DNA of 64,000 nt, taken from Ferrigenium straubiae. GTDB taxonomy: Bacteria > Pseudomonadota > Gammaproteobacteria > Burkholderiales > Gallionellaceae. The stretch lies in contig JAHQXD010000002.1 of assembly GCA_019449655.1 (NCBI GenBank), positions 322,321-386,320 of the forward strand, given 5' to 3'. Under the pieces are notes generated by a model, which had not been told where the DNA came from, made no database searches, and saw only the letters and a list, made by a program, of their open reading frames with translations. Shown here piece after piece: positions 56,699-64,000 of this stretch. How positions within the stretch are numbered: position 1 is the stretch's first letter; each line of letters begins with the position of its first letter. The position numbers were made by a program, and so were the translations under genes.

Positions 56699-57274
56699 TT
56701 AGTTGCTGTGCAGCTTCAACATCGCTGCTTCGGTTTTTCCTTCAACGACCAGGTGCGCGACGTCCAGCGCGCGCTGCATCGCCGTATCGATCAGCTCGCG
56801 CTCTTCGCGGCGCGGGTCATGCAACACGAAGTTTGACACCTCGCTGCGTTCGCCCGGATGGCCGATGCCGAGGCGCAGCCGCCAGAAGTCCTTCGTGCCG
56901 AGATGGGCAATGATGTCCTTCAGGCCGTTATGCCCGCCGTGTCCGCCGCCGAGCTTCAGGCGCGCCACACCCGGCGGCAAATCCAGTTCGTCGTGTACCA
57001 CCAGGATTTCCGCCGGGGCGATCTTGTAGAACTGCGCCAGCGCGCCGACCGATCGCCCGCTCACATTCATGAATGTCTGCGGTTTGAGCAGCAGCATCTC
57101 GTGATCGTGCAACTGGCCGCGCGCCATCAGGCCGTGAAACTTGGGTTCGTTCTTGAAATTCAGATTTTTCAGGCGCGCAAGTTCGTCCACCCACCAGTAA
57201 CCTGCGTTATGCCGGGTAGTTTCATATTCGCGCCCGGGATTGCCCAGGCCGACGATCAGGCGTATCGATGGCAT
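56699..57274 (-). CDS. pth: Peptidyl-tRNA hydrolase
   Basis: Pth (191 aa) releases peptides from prematurely dropped peptidyl-tRNA. Conserved: [20 protein letters not shown] with catalytic His22, [40 protein letters not shown] and [13 protein letters not shown]. Complete. ychF follows after 14 bp; rplY is upstream with a terminator in between. Confidence 0.97.
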   Translation of the reverse strand: MPSIRLIVGLGNPGREYETTRHNAGYWWVDELARLKNLNFKNEPKFHGLMARGQLHDHEMLLLKPQTFMNVSGRSVGALAQFYKIAPAEILVVHDELDLPPGVARLKLGGGHGGHNGLKDIIAHLGTKDFWRLRLGIGHPGERSEVSNFVLHDPRREERELIDTAMQRALDVAHLVVEGKTEAAMLKLHSN

Positions 57275-57283
57275 AGTGATGAA

Positions 57284-57322
57284 AACGAAAAACCCGCCAT
57301 GCCGTAATCAGCAATGGCGGGT
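57284..57322 (-). terminator. Intrinsic terminator after rplY
   Basis: On the minus strand, ACCCGCCAT (57322-57314) pairs with ATGGCGGGT (57300-57292) and is followed by a T-rich run. It lies 21 bp beyond the rplY stop, between rplY and pth. Confidence 0.85.
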
Positions 57323-57342
57323 TGCATGACGATGTTCCCGTC

Positions 57343-58005
57343 TTACTTCTTGGTTTCTTTGGCTGCTGCCGGAGCAGCGGCCGGAGCAGTGGCTGCTGCG
57401 GGTGCAGCTTCGGCAGCCACTTCCGCCTCAACTGCGCCGCGCGGAACTTGCACGGTTGCTACCACCGCTTCCGAGGTATGTGTGCCGTGTGCTGCCGCTT
57501 CCACGCCCTTGGGCAGCTTCAGGTCGGCTACGTGCACGGAATGTCCCAGTTCCAGCTTGCCCAGATCGACTTCGATGAAGGCCGGCAGATCCTTGGGCAG
57601 GCAGACGATATCCAGTTCGTTCAATACATGGCTGATCTTGCCGCCGCCAACCTTCACGCCGGGGGCGATGGCTTCGTTGATGAAGTGCAGCGGCACCTTG
57701 ATGTGCATCTTCTTCGTTGCGTCCACGCGCTGGAAGTCGATGTGTTGCACTTGCTGGCGGAACGGGTGCATCACGAAGTCGCGCAGCAGCACGGATTCCT
57801 TCTTGCCTTCCAGGTTCAGCGTCAGCACGGAGGCGTGGAAGGCCTCCGAGCGCAGTTTGTGATAAAGATCGTTGTGATCCAGGTCGATCATCACGACGTT
57901 TCCGGAGCCATAGACAATTCCTGGCACGCGGCCGGAATTACGCAGACGGCGGCTCGCACCCGTACCTTGCGCCTTGCGGGTTGTTGCATTGATTTCGATA
58001 GTCAT
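57343..58005 (-). CDS. rplY: 50S ribosomal protein L25, general stress (Ctc) long form
   Basis: A 220-aa L25/TL5/CTC protein that binds 5S rRNA. The N-terminal L25 domain starts [20 protein letters not shown] and contains GRVPGIVYG. The C-terminal beta domain carries the Ctc extension ([36 protein letters not shown]). The Ala/Pro/Glu-rich tail (~185-220) is typical of this form. ATG 58005 follows GGAGAAGTAAA. It lies directly after prs, as usual. Confidence 0.96.
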   Translation of the reverse strand: MTIEINATTRKAQGTGASRRLRNSGRVPGIVYGSGNVVMIDLDHNDLYHKLRSEAFHASVLTLNLEGKKESVLLRDFVMHPFRQQVQHIDFQRVDATKKMHIKVPLHFINEAIAPGVKVGGGKISHVLNELDIVCLPKDLPAFIEVDLGKLELGHSVHVADLKLPKGVEAAAHGTHTSEAVVATVQVPRGAVEAEVAAEAAPAAATAPAAAPAAAKETKK

Positions 58006-58083
58006 TTTACTTCTCCAATAAACAGGCTTGCCCGCGACCAGGCAAACCCTACTTTGCAACAGCCCCCATGGCTGCCGCTAATC

Positions 58084-59034
58084 CTATTCGGTGAACAGCG
58101 AGCTCACCGATTCTTCGTTGTTGATGCGGCGTATCGTTTCAGCGAGCAATTCCGCCGTGCTCAGCTGGCGAATGCGCTTGCAGTTGCGCGCCGCTTCGCT
58201 CAGCGGGATGGTGTCGGTGACCACCAGTTCATCGATCGCTGAATTTTCGATGCGATCGATTGCAGGACCGGACAGCACCGGATGGGTACAGTAGGCCAGC
58301 ACGCGCGCCGCACCCTTTTCCTTCAGCGCATTGGCCGCCTCACACAGCGTGTTGGCGGTATCCACCATGTCGTCCATGATCAAACAGGTGCGCCCCACCA
58401 CGTCGCCGATGATGTTCATCACCTTCGCCACGTTCGGCTTGGGGCGGCGCTTGTCGATGATCGCCAGGTCCGCTTCCAGTTCCTTGGCCAGCGCCCGGGC
58501 GCGTACCACGCCGCCTACGTCCGGTGATACTACGATCAGGTTCGGATAATTGCTCTTCCACACGTCGGACAGCAGGATCGGGCTGGCATAGATGTTGTCC
58601 ACCGGGATATCGAAAAAGCCCTGGATCTGGTCGGAGTGCAAATCCATGGTCAGCAACCGGTCTATCCCGGCGCCGGTGAGCATGTCGGCCACCACCTTGG
58701 CGGTGATCGCGACGCGCGCCGAGCGCGGGCGGCGGTCCTGGCGCGCGTAGCCGAAATACGGCATCGCCGCGGTGATCCGCCCGGCGGAGGCGCGCTTCAG
58801 CGCGTCCACCATCACCATCACTTCCATCAGGTTGTCGTTGGTCGGTGCGCAGGTGGATTGCAGGACGAATACGTCCTTGCCGCGCACGTTCTCGAGGAGC
58901 TCCACCATCACTTCACCGTCGGAAAAACGTCCCACGTTGGCGCGTCCGAGATGGATGTGCAGGTGCTGCGCGACTGCTGCGGCAAGCTTCGGATTGGCAT
59001 TGCCGGTGAACACCATCAAGCGGTCGTAGGACAC
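58084..59034 (-). CDS. prs: Ribose-phosphate pyrophosphokinase
   Basis: Prs (316 aa) makes PRPP from ribose-5-phosphate and ATP. Seen: [59 protein letters not shown], the metal-binding [18 protein letters not shown] and the PRPP loop [13 protein letters not shown]. The start is GTG 59034, with GAGGGG at good spacing. This gives the standard [12 protein letters not shown]-terminus and the normal 316-aa length. Confidence 0.97.
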   Translation of the reverse strand: MSYDRLMVFTGNANPKLAAAVAQHLHIHLGRANVGRFSDGEVMVELLENVRGKDVFVLQSTCAPTNDNLMEVMVMVDALKRASAGRITAAMPYFGYARQDRRPRSARVAITAKVVADMLTGAGIDRLLTMDLHSDQIQGFFDIPVDNIYASPILLSDVWKSNYPNLIVVSPDVGGVVRARALAKELEADLAIIDKRRPKPNVAKVMNIIGDVVGRTCLIMDDMVDTANTLCEAANALKEKGAARVLAYCTHPVLSGPAIDRIENSAIDELVVTDTIPLSEAARNCKRIRQLSTAELLAETIRRINNEESVSSLFTE

Positions 59035-59155
59035 GTGCAACCCCTCAAAGAATCGAAAAACAACGGGGCAAATGCCCCGAATCTGGCTTCGGCCGCCCGC
59101 TTCGCGAGCTTAACGTTCGTTTCACTCACATTAGCCTGCGCCGAAACTTACGTTT

Positions 59156-59230
59156 TGGCTGGGGAGGTAGGGATCGAACCTACGAATGCCGGAATCAAAA
59201 TCCGGTGCCTTACCACTTGGCGACTCCCCA
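59156..59230 (-). tRNA. tRNA-Gln, anticodon TTG
   Basis: A 75-nt cloverleaf including CCA on the minus strand. It starts TGGGGAGTCGCCAAGTGGTA. The anticodon loop is TTTTGAT (anticodon TTG) and the T arm is GTAGG TTCGATC CCTAC. It sits between ispE and prs, the conserved betaproteobacterial position. Confidence 0.97.
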
Positions 59231-59235
59231 ATAAC

Positions 59236-60081
59236 TCAATCGAGCACCCAATCATGCAGCGGATGCTGTGCTAAACCTCGCGCCACCACGCCGCGCATGT
59301 CGTGCGGCAGCCGTTTCAACACCGCTTCGGCCTGGCTTTGATCAGCGAACTCGGCGAACACGCATGCTCCCGATCCGGTCATCATCGCCTTGCCGAAATT
59401 GCCTAGCCAGGCTATATGGCGCTCCACTTCCGGATAGAGCTTGCAGGCCACTGATTGCAAATCGTTGTGCAGATCCACGTGCCGCTCCGAAAGGGCGCGC
59501 ATTGTGATGGAAACCGTATCGCGTGTCAATTCCGGATGCCCAAAAATCTGCGCGGTCGGCACCTGCACCGGGGGAAACAGCACCACATACCACGCCTCCG
59601 GCAGGGGACAGGCCTGCAACTCTTCGCCCACACCCTCGGCAAAGGCGTTTTCGCCGAACACGAACACCGGCACATCCGCGCCCAGGCGCAGGCCGAGCTG
59701 CATCAGGCGCTGGCGCGACAACCCCAGCGACCACAGGCGGTTCAGCGCGACCAGCGTGGTTGCCGCATCCGAGCTGCCGCCGCCCAGACCACCGCCCATC
59801 GGAATATGTTTTTCGATTGCGATATCTGCGCCCAGCGCGCAACCGGTCTCGTCTTGCAGCAGGCGTGCGGCGCGCACACATAAATCCTGCTCCTCGGGCA
59901 CGCCCTCGGTGGTGCTGGTGCGCCGCACCAAGCCATCCTTGCGCAACGTGAAATGCAGTGTGTCGTGCAGGTCGATGAAGCGGAACAGGGTTTGCAGCAG
60001 GTGGTAGCCGTCCGGCCTGCGTCCGGTGACATGCAGGAACAGGTTGAGCTTGGCCGGCGCTGGGCAGGTGAGCGTTTGCAT
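59236..60081 (-). CDS. ispE: 4-diphosphocytidyl-2-C-methyl-D-erythritol kinase
   Basis: IspE (281 aa), a GHMP kinase of the MEP isoprenoid pathway. Seen: [20 protein letters not shown], the ATP loop [20 protein letters not shown] (~92-111) and the late [13 protein letters not shown]. The ATG (60081) shares one base with the lolB stop (TGATG), so translation is coupled. Confidence 0.97.
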   Translation of the reverse strand: MQTLTCPAPAKLNLFLHVTGRRPDGYHLLQTLFRFIDLHDTLHFTLRKDGLVRRTSTTEGVPEEQDLCVRAARLLQDETGCALGADIAIEKHIPMGGGLGGGSSDAATTLVALNRLWSLGLSRQRLMQLGLRLGADVPVFVFGENAFAEGVGEELQACPLPEAWYVVLFPPVQVPTAQIFGHPELTRDTVSITMRALSERHVDLHNDLQSVACKLYPEVERHIAWLGNFGKAMMTGSGACVFAEFADQSQAEAVLKRLPHDMRGVVARGLAQHPLHDWVLD

Positions 60082-60644
60082 CACGGCAGTTCCCACTCGT
60101 CGATCAGCAGTTGCACCTGCAATCCCTCGCGGCTCAATTGCAAACGCGTCGGCAGGCTGTCCGGCCTGTCGTCGGGGTAGCGCTGGTAATGCACCTCCCA
60201 GCTGCCCTGGCGCAGTACGGCGATCTGGCCGTTGCCGTTGCGTTCGATTTGCGCGGGGCTCCCCGCTTCAGGCAGGCCCAGCACCCAGTGGTGCAGGCCG
60301 CTCAGCGGCAAATACCAGCCCAGCACCTGCTGCATCAGAGCTTCCGTATTGACGGCTTGATAGTGTTTGTCGCCATCGTCCAGCGTAGCGCTTTGCGCGT
60401 CGCGGTAGACGCGCGCGGCAGTCTGTCCGAGCGGTGCGAGCAGCAGGATCTCGTCGGATTGCGCCGTATGTGTCCAGCGCAAGCCGGCAGAGTGGCGCGA
60501 GCCGTTGTATTTGACCGCAATGCGTCCGTTCAGTGCGAACGGCGCGGCTTCCGGCTGCGCGGGGCGCATGGCTGGTACGGGTGTGGACGGCAGCAGTGCG
60601 CAGCCGCCCAGCATGCCTGCCAGCAAAACACCCAGCCAGCGCAT
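60081..60644 (-). CDS. lolB: Outer-membrane lipoprotein receptor LolB
   Basis: LolB (187 aa) accepts lipoproteins from LolA and inserts them in the outer membrane. Lipobox LGGC with Cys15. The body ([57 protein letters not shown]) fits the family. Start and stop each overlap the neighbouring gene by one base. Confidence 0.94.
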   Translation of the reverse strand: MRWLGVLLAGMLGGCALLPSTPVPAMRPAQPEAAPFALNGRIAVKYNGSRHSAGLRWTHTAQSDEILLLAPLGQTAARVYRDAQSATLDDGDKHYQAVNTEALMQQVLGWYLPLSGLHHWVLGLPEAGSPAQIERNGNGQIAVLRQGSWEVHYQRYPDDRPDSLPTRLQLSREGLQVQLLIDEWELP

Positions 60645-62356
60645 CAGGGAATAAATTTCTTGATGACGGCCTGCAGCAGCGTATTGCCGGGGTTGGCCTT
60701 GAGGCTGTCCTGCCAGACCTTCTTCGCCTCATCCTTGTCGCCGTGCACCCACAACACCTCGCCGAGATGTGCGGCGACCTCCGGGTCGGGGTTGCCGGCA
60801 AAGGCGCGCCGCAGCAGCTTCAGGCTCTCTTCCAGCCGGCCGCTGCGGTAGTAGCCCCAGCCCACGCTGTCCATGATCGCGGCATCGTCGGGGGCGAGCT
60901 GCAGGGCTTTTTCCACCAGTTCCACTGCCTCGGGAATGCGCTCGTTGCGCTCCAGCAGGCTGTAGCCCAGCGCATTGTAGGCATGCGCGTGGTCGGGCTT
61001 GAGCTGGATCAGCTTGCGGATCAATTGCTCGAACACGTCCGGTTTGCCGATCCGGTCCGCCAGCATCGCGGTTTCGTAAAGCAGGTCGGGGTGGTTGGGC
61101 AGCTTCGCCAGACCCTGCTGCAGCACCTGGTAGGCATCCTCCAGCCGCTTCGCCTCGCGCAGCAGCTGCGCCTCGATCAGCAGCAGTTGCACGCGCTGCT
61201 GGTTGTTGGCGGCCTGGGTCTGCTGCAGATATTCCCTTGCCTCGTCCAGTTTGCCGCGCTTGTTCAGCAGATAGGCCACGCGCAATCGCGCCGCGAACTG
61301 GTGTTCGCCGCTTCTGACTTCGCGGTAATGCGCTATCGCCTCGTCTTCGTTTTCCCTGGCCTCACCCAGTTGCCCGAGGTAAAACTGCACCGTATCCTGG
61401 TCCTTCTTGCCTTTTTCAAGCGCGCGCTTGAGCTGTACCTCCGCATCCTGCAACTCGTTCATCTGCAGGGAAATCAGCGCGATCGCAAAGGCGAGGTCCG
61501 GGTTGTCGGGACTGCTTTCCGCGAGGCGCTGGAATTCGGCGCGCGACGGCCGGTACTGCTTCTGCTCGAGCAGCAGGCGCGCATACTGCAGGCGGATTTC
61601 GCGTGCCTCCGGATAATCGGACAGGTAGCCGCGCAACACTTCCAGCGCCTGCTTGGGCGCGTTTTTCTGCAGCAGCTGCGCCTCCAGCATGGCCGCCATG
61701 TCCCATTCCGGGCGCAGGCTGCGCGCCTGCCGCACCTCGTTTAGCGCAAGCTGGTTGTCACCTGCCTGTTGCGCCAGTTGTGCCACCGACCAGTGCGCCT
61801 CGGCAGCCTGCGGATAGGGCTGGGCGAGTTCGCGCATCAGCTTTAGGGCCGCAGGCTTGTCGGGGTAAGGGGCAAGCAACTGGAAAACCTGCATGAAGGC
61901 GAGGCCGGGATTCGCTTTCTCCGCTTCCAGCATCCCGGCCAGTTCCGGCTGCGCTTCGCCCAGCCTGCTGCCGCGCACCAGGATCGAAGCCAGCATGCGT
62001 CCCGCCAGAGGCGCAGTCGGTTCGACTTCCTGCCATTGCCGGAATGCCTCGATCGACTTGTTCATGTCGCCGGACTCGAACGCCAGCTGCGCAGCGCGTC
62101 TCGCCAGGCGTGGATCGCGGGTTTTTCTGGCGAGGTCCGTGCTGCCTTCCACGGCCAATGCCTTGTGCCCGCGCTGGTTGGCGATCTCGGTCAGGAGGAA
62201 TTCGTAGAGCAGTTCGTCGCTCAACTCGACATTGGGCAGCACCGGCGCGGCTTCCGCCTGTGGCGCGAGGGCAGGTGCAGGCTCGGTGCGCTGCGGGGCT
62301 TGCGCGCAGGCGGTGAGCAGCAGGCTGCCGGCGATGAGGTAAATGAACGGGTTCAT
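60644..62356 (-). CDS. Tetratricopeptide-repeat lipoprotein
   Basis: A 570-aa periplasmic TPR protein. The signal ends in LLLTAC (Cys17 lipidated), followed by a Pro/Ala/Glu linker and a helical array of about 12-14 TPR units (for example AHAYNALGYSLLERNERIPE and DAAIMDSVGWGYYRSGRLEE). This protein family lies upstream of lolB in many Betaproteobacteria. It probably acts in envelope biogenesis; no precise role is known to me. Confidence 0.88.
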   Translation of the reverse strand: MNPFIYLIAGSLLLTACAQAPQRTEPAPALAPQAEAAPVLPNVELSDELLYEFLLTEIANQRGHKALAVEGSTDLARKTRDPRLARRAAQLAFESGDMNKSIEAFRQWQEVEPTAPLAGRMLASILVRGSRLGEAQPELAGMLEAEKANPGLAFMQVFQLLAPYPDKPAALKLMRELAQPYPQAAEAHWSVAQLAQQAGDNQLALNEVRQARSLRPEWDMAAMLEAQLLQKNAPKQALEVLRGYLSDYPEAREIRLQYARLLLEQKQYRPSRAEFQRLAESSPDNPDLAFAIALISLQMNELQDAEVQLKRALEKGKKDQDTVQFYLGQLGEARENEDEAIAHYREVRSGEHQFAARLRVAYLLNKRGKLDEAREYLQQTQAANNQQRVQLLLIEAQLLREAKRLEDAYQVLQQGLAKLPNHPDLLYETAMLADRIGKPDVFEQLIRKLIQLKPDHAHAYNALGYSLLERNERIPEAVELVEKALQLAPDDAAIMDSVGWGYYRSGRLEESLKLLRRAFAGNPDPEVAAHLGEVLWVHGDKDEAKKVWQDSLKANPGNTLLQAVIKKFIP

Positions 62357-62464
62357 AAAATGCGGCGGTTGAGGTGGATGCGCATATTAGCAAAATCCGG
62401 CCATCGGCAGGATGGCGGTGTAGGTGTTTCCCCTGAGTAGAGGGCCCTGTTTTAAAGTGGTTTC

Positions 62465-63076
62465 CTATTTCTCCAGCCAGTCCAGCAGGAGTGCCCATTG
62501 CTCGAGCTCGCGCTCGGCGAGGTAGGGCGGCAGGTCGAACAGGGATTTCCCCTCGAAGGCGGCATTCACATACACCTGGGTTTCGCGCAGATAGGCCAGC
62601 ACCGGGAGGTCGAGGGTGGAGAGGAAATGCTCCAGCGCCCAGGCGGCCTTGGTGCGCATCTCCATGCGCATGCCGACCACGCCGATCTGGCACTTGTTCT
62701 TGCGCACCGATTTTTCTTCGGCCAGGGCTTTCAGGAAATCGAGGCTGGCCTGCAGGTCGAACAGCGAAGGGGCGACCGGCACGACGATTTTGTGCGCCAG
62801 CCTGACGGCGTGGTCGAGGTTTTTGCCGTGCAGGCCGGCGGGCGAATCGATCACCAGCCAGTCGTTTGGCCGGTCGTCTTCCTTCCTGGAATCGAGCAGG
62901 CGGATGCGTGGCAGGGTGTCGGGGCGCGTGGCGAGCCACAGGGCGGAGGATTGCTGCCGGTCGAGGTCGAGCATCGCGACCTGCTGGCCGCGGCTCGCGA
63001 GGTAGCCGGCGATGTTGACCGACAGCGTGGACTTGCCGCTGCCGCCTTTCGGGTTTGCAACCAGAATCGTCTTCAT
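62465..63076 (-). CDS. Orphan ParA-family ATPase
   Basis: A 203-aa ATPase with deviant Walker A ANPKGGSGKSTLSVNIAGYL and Walker B DWLVIDSPAGLHG; AMLDLDRQQSSALWL is the switch I region. No parB is adjacent. It resembles small ParA proteins (VirC1/MipZ/ParC-like) that position cellular machines rather than segregate the chromosome. It lies 32 bp downstream of the HerA-like gene and may share its transcript. Confidence 0.85.
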   Translation of the reverse strand: MKTILVANPKGGSGKSTLSVNIAGYLASRGQQVAMLDLDRQQSSALWLATRPDTLPRIRLLDSRKEDDRPNDWLVIDSPAGLHGKNLDHAVRLAHKIVVPVAPSLFDLQASLDFLKALAEEKSVRKNKCQIGVVGMRMEMRTKAAWALEHFLSTLDLPVLAYLRETQVYVNAAFEGKSLFDLPPYLAERELEQWALLLDWLEK

Positions 63077-63108
63077 TTCACTCCCCCTTTTTTTGAATTA
63101 TGGTGGTG

Positions 63109-64000
63109 CTACCTGCGTCTCCCGAGCAATGAACCCAGCACGCCGCGGATGATCTGCCGCCCGACTTCCGAGCCGATGGCGCGCGCGGCGCTCTTGGCCA
63201 GCGCCTCGGCGGCGCCCTCACGGCGGCTTCCGCCGCCCCCCAGCACGCTGCCCAGCATTCCGCCTAATCCTCCACTTGACTGTCCGCTGCTCTCGGCTGG
63301 CGTGGGCGGTGCGGCAGTGGTTTTTTCGGCGGTGCGTCCCTTGAGGATTTCGTAGGCCGACTCGCGGTCCACGGCTTTTTCGTAGTGCCCCGCGAGCAGC
63401 GATTCCTGCATGACGGCCTTGCGTTCGGCATCCGTGATCGGGCCGATCTGCGCCTGCGGCGGGACGATCAGCGCGCGCTCCACGATGCCCGGGCGGCCGT
63501 GTTCGTCCAGGCAGGAGACCAGCGCCTCGCCGACGCCGAGTTCGGTGATGACGGAGGCTTCATCCAGTTCCGGGTTGTCGCGCATGGTCTCGGCGGCGGC
63601 CTTCACCGCCTTCTGGTCGCGCGGGCTGAAGGCGCGCAACGCGTGCTGGATGCGGTTGCCGAGCTGCCCGAGCACCTTGTCCGGCACGTCGGCGGGGTTC
63701 TGCGTGACGAAGTACACGCCCACGCCTTTCGAGCGGATCAGGCGCACCACCTGCTCGATCTTGTCGAGCAGCGCGGCGGGCGCGTCGTTGAACAGCAGGT
63801 GCGCCTCGTCGAAGAAGAATACCATCTTCGGTTTGGCGAGGTCGCCCGCCTCGGGCAAGTTCTCGAACAGCTCCGCGAGCAGCCACAGCAGCATCGTCGA
63901 ATAGACCTTGGGCGAGGTCATCAGCTTGTCGGCGGCGAGGATGTTGATCATGCCGCAGCCGTCGCTTCCCGTCTGCATCAGGTCGTTGATGTCGAGCATC
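63109..64000 (-). CDS. HerA-like / DUF853 (YjgR) P-loop ATPase, C-terminal part
   Basis: About 296 codons of a larger ATPase; the N-terminal part with Walker A lies beyond the right edge. Visible: Walker [61 protein letters not shown] with the sensor/arginine region, and a C-terminal Gly/Ser-rich linker plus a basic tail (SLLGRRR). This is the DUF853/YjgR family related to HerA helicases; its role is unknown. Confidence 0.88.
   Translation of the reverse strand, partial: MLDINDLMQTGSDGCGMINILAADKLMTSPKVYSTMLLWLLAELFENLPEAGDLAKPKMVFFFDEAHLLFNDAPAALLDKIEQVVRLIRSKGVGVYFVTQNPADVPDKVLGQLGNRIQHALRAFSPRDQKAVKAAAETMRDNPELDEASVITELGVGEALVSCLDEHGRPGIVERALIVPPQAQIGPITDAERKAVMQESLLAGHYEKAVDRESAYEILKGRTAEKTTAAPPTPAESSGQSSGGLGGMLGSVLGGGGSRREGAAEALAKSAARAIGSEVGRQIIRGVLGSLLGRRR

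Overview
The window reads as a chromosomal segment of a betaproteobacterium, most likely Nitrosomonadales (Gallionellaceae- or Sulfuricellaceae-like). This rests on gene order and protein style: hemA-prfA-prmC, and TPR-lolB-ispE-tRNA-Gln-prs-rplY-pth-ychF, both typical of Betaproteobacteria. The sequence is GC-rich and densely coding. It contains two tRNAs, RNase P RNA, two riboswitches and one complete IS30-family element. I saw no rRNA, CRISPR array or prophage. The genus is inference; no 16S gene is present.

Layout. 1-6 kb, minus strand: the start of gcvT behind a tandem glycine riboswitch, then prmC, a low-GC HAD phosphatase gene, prfA, hemA and a ParA-like ATPase. 6-16 kb, plus strand: a TPP riboswitch with thiC, then a carbon cassette (zwf, GH15 glucoamylase, a gnd remnant, tal, tkt). 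16-20 kb: a divergent YIP1 membrane protein/MarR pair, the IS30 element, a YkgJ-like protein and uppP. 20-29 kb: a TonB copper receptor, yggX, a polyphosphate module (ppk1, sixA-like, pap), DUF2288, pyrC and rnpB. 29-37 kb: a DHH phosphoesterase, an ArnT-like glycosyltransferase, an M48 lipoprotein protease, rpmE, cstA with its YbdD partner, ispB and tRNA-Pro.

37.4-50.3 kb is the most distinctive part: a nearly continuous molybdenum island. It encodes cofactor synthesis (a degenerate MobB paralogue, moaA, moeB, moaC, moaD, moaE, mobB, mobA, moeA, mog), an outer-membrane porin preceded by three ModE-box-like sites, a NifQ-like protein, the regulator ModE and the molybdate transporter ModABC. 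Together they could cover outer-membrane entry, inner-membrane uptake, sensing, metal handling and cofactor assembly. The molybdate-regulated porin and a NifQ outside a nif cluster are the best candidates for something not well described.

50-64 kb: a zinc-ribbon protein, pilS-pilR, ampD, a histone H1-like lysine/alanine repeat protein, then a minus-strand housekeeping block (ychF, pth, rplY, prs, tRNA-Gln, ispE, lolB, TPR lipoprotein), an orphan ParA ATPase and a partial HerA-like ATPase. Several dispersed palindromic repeat families are scattered between genes, and two copies lie in frame inside prmC.
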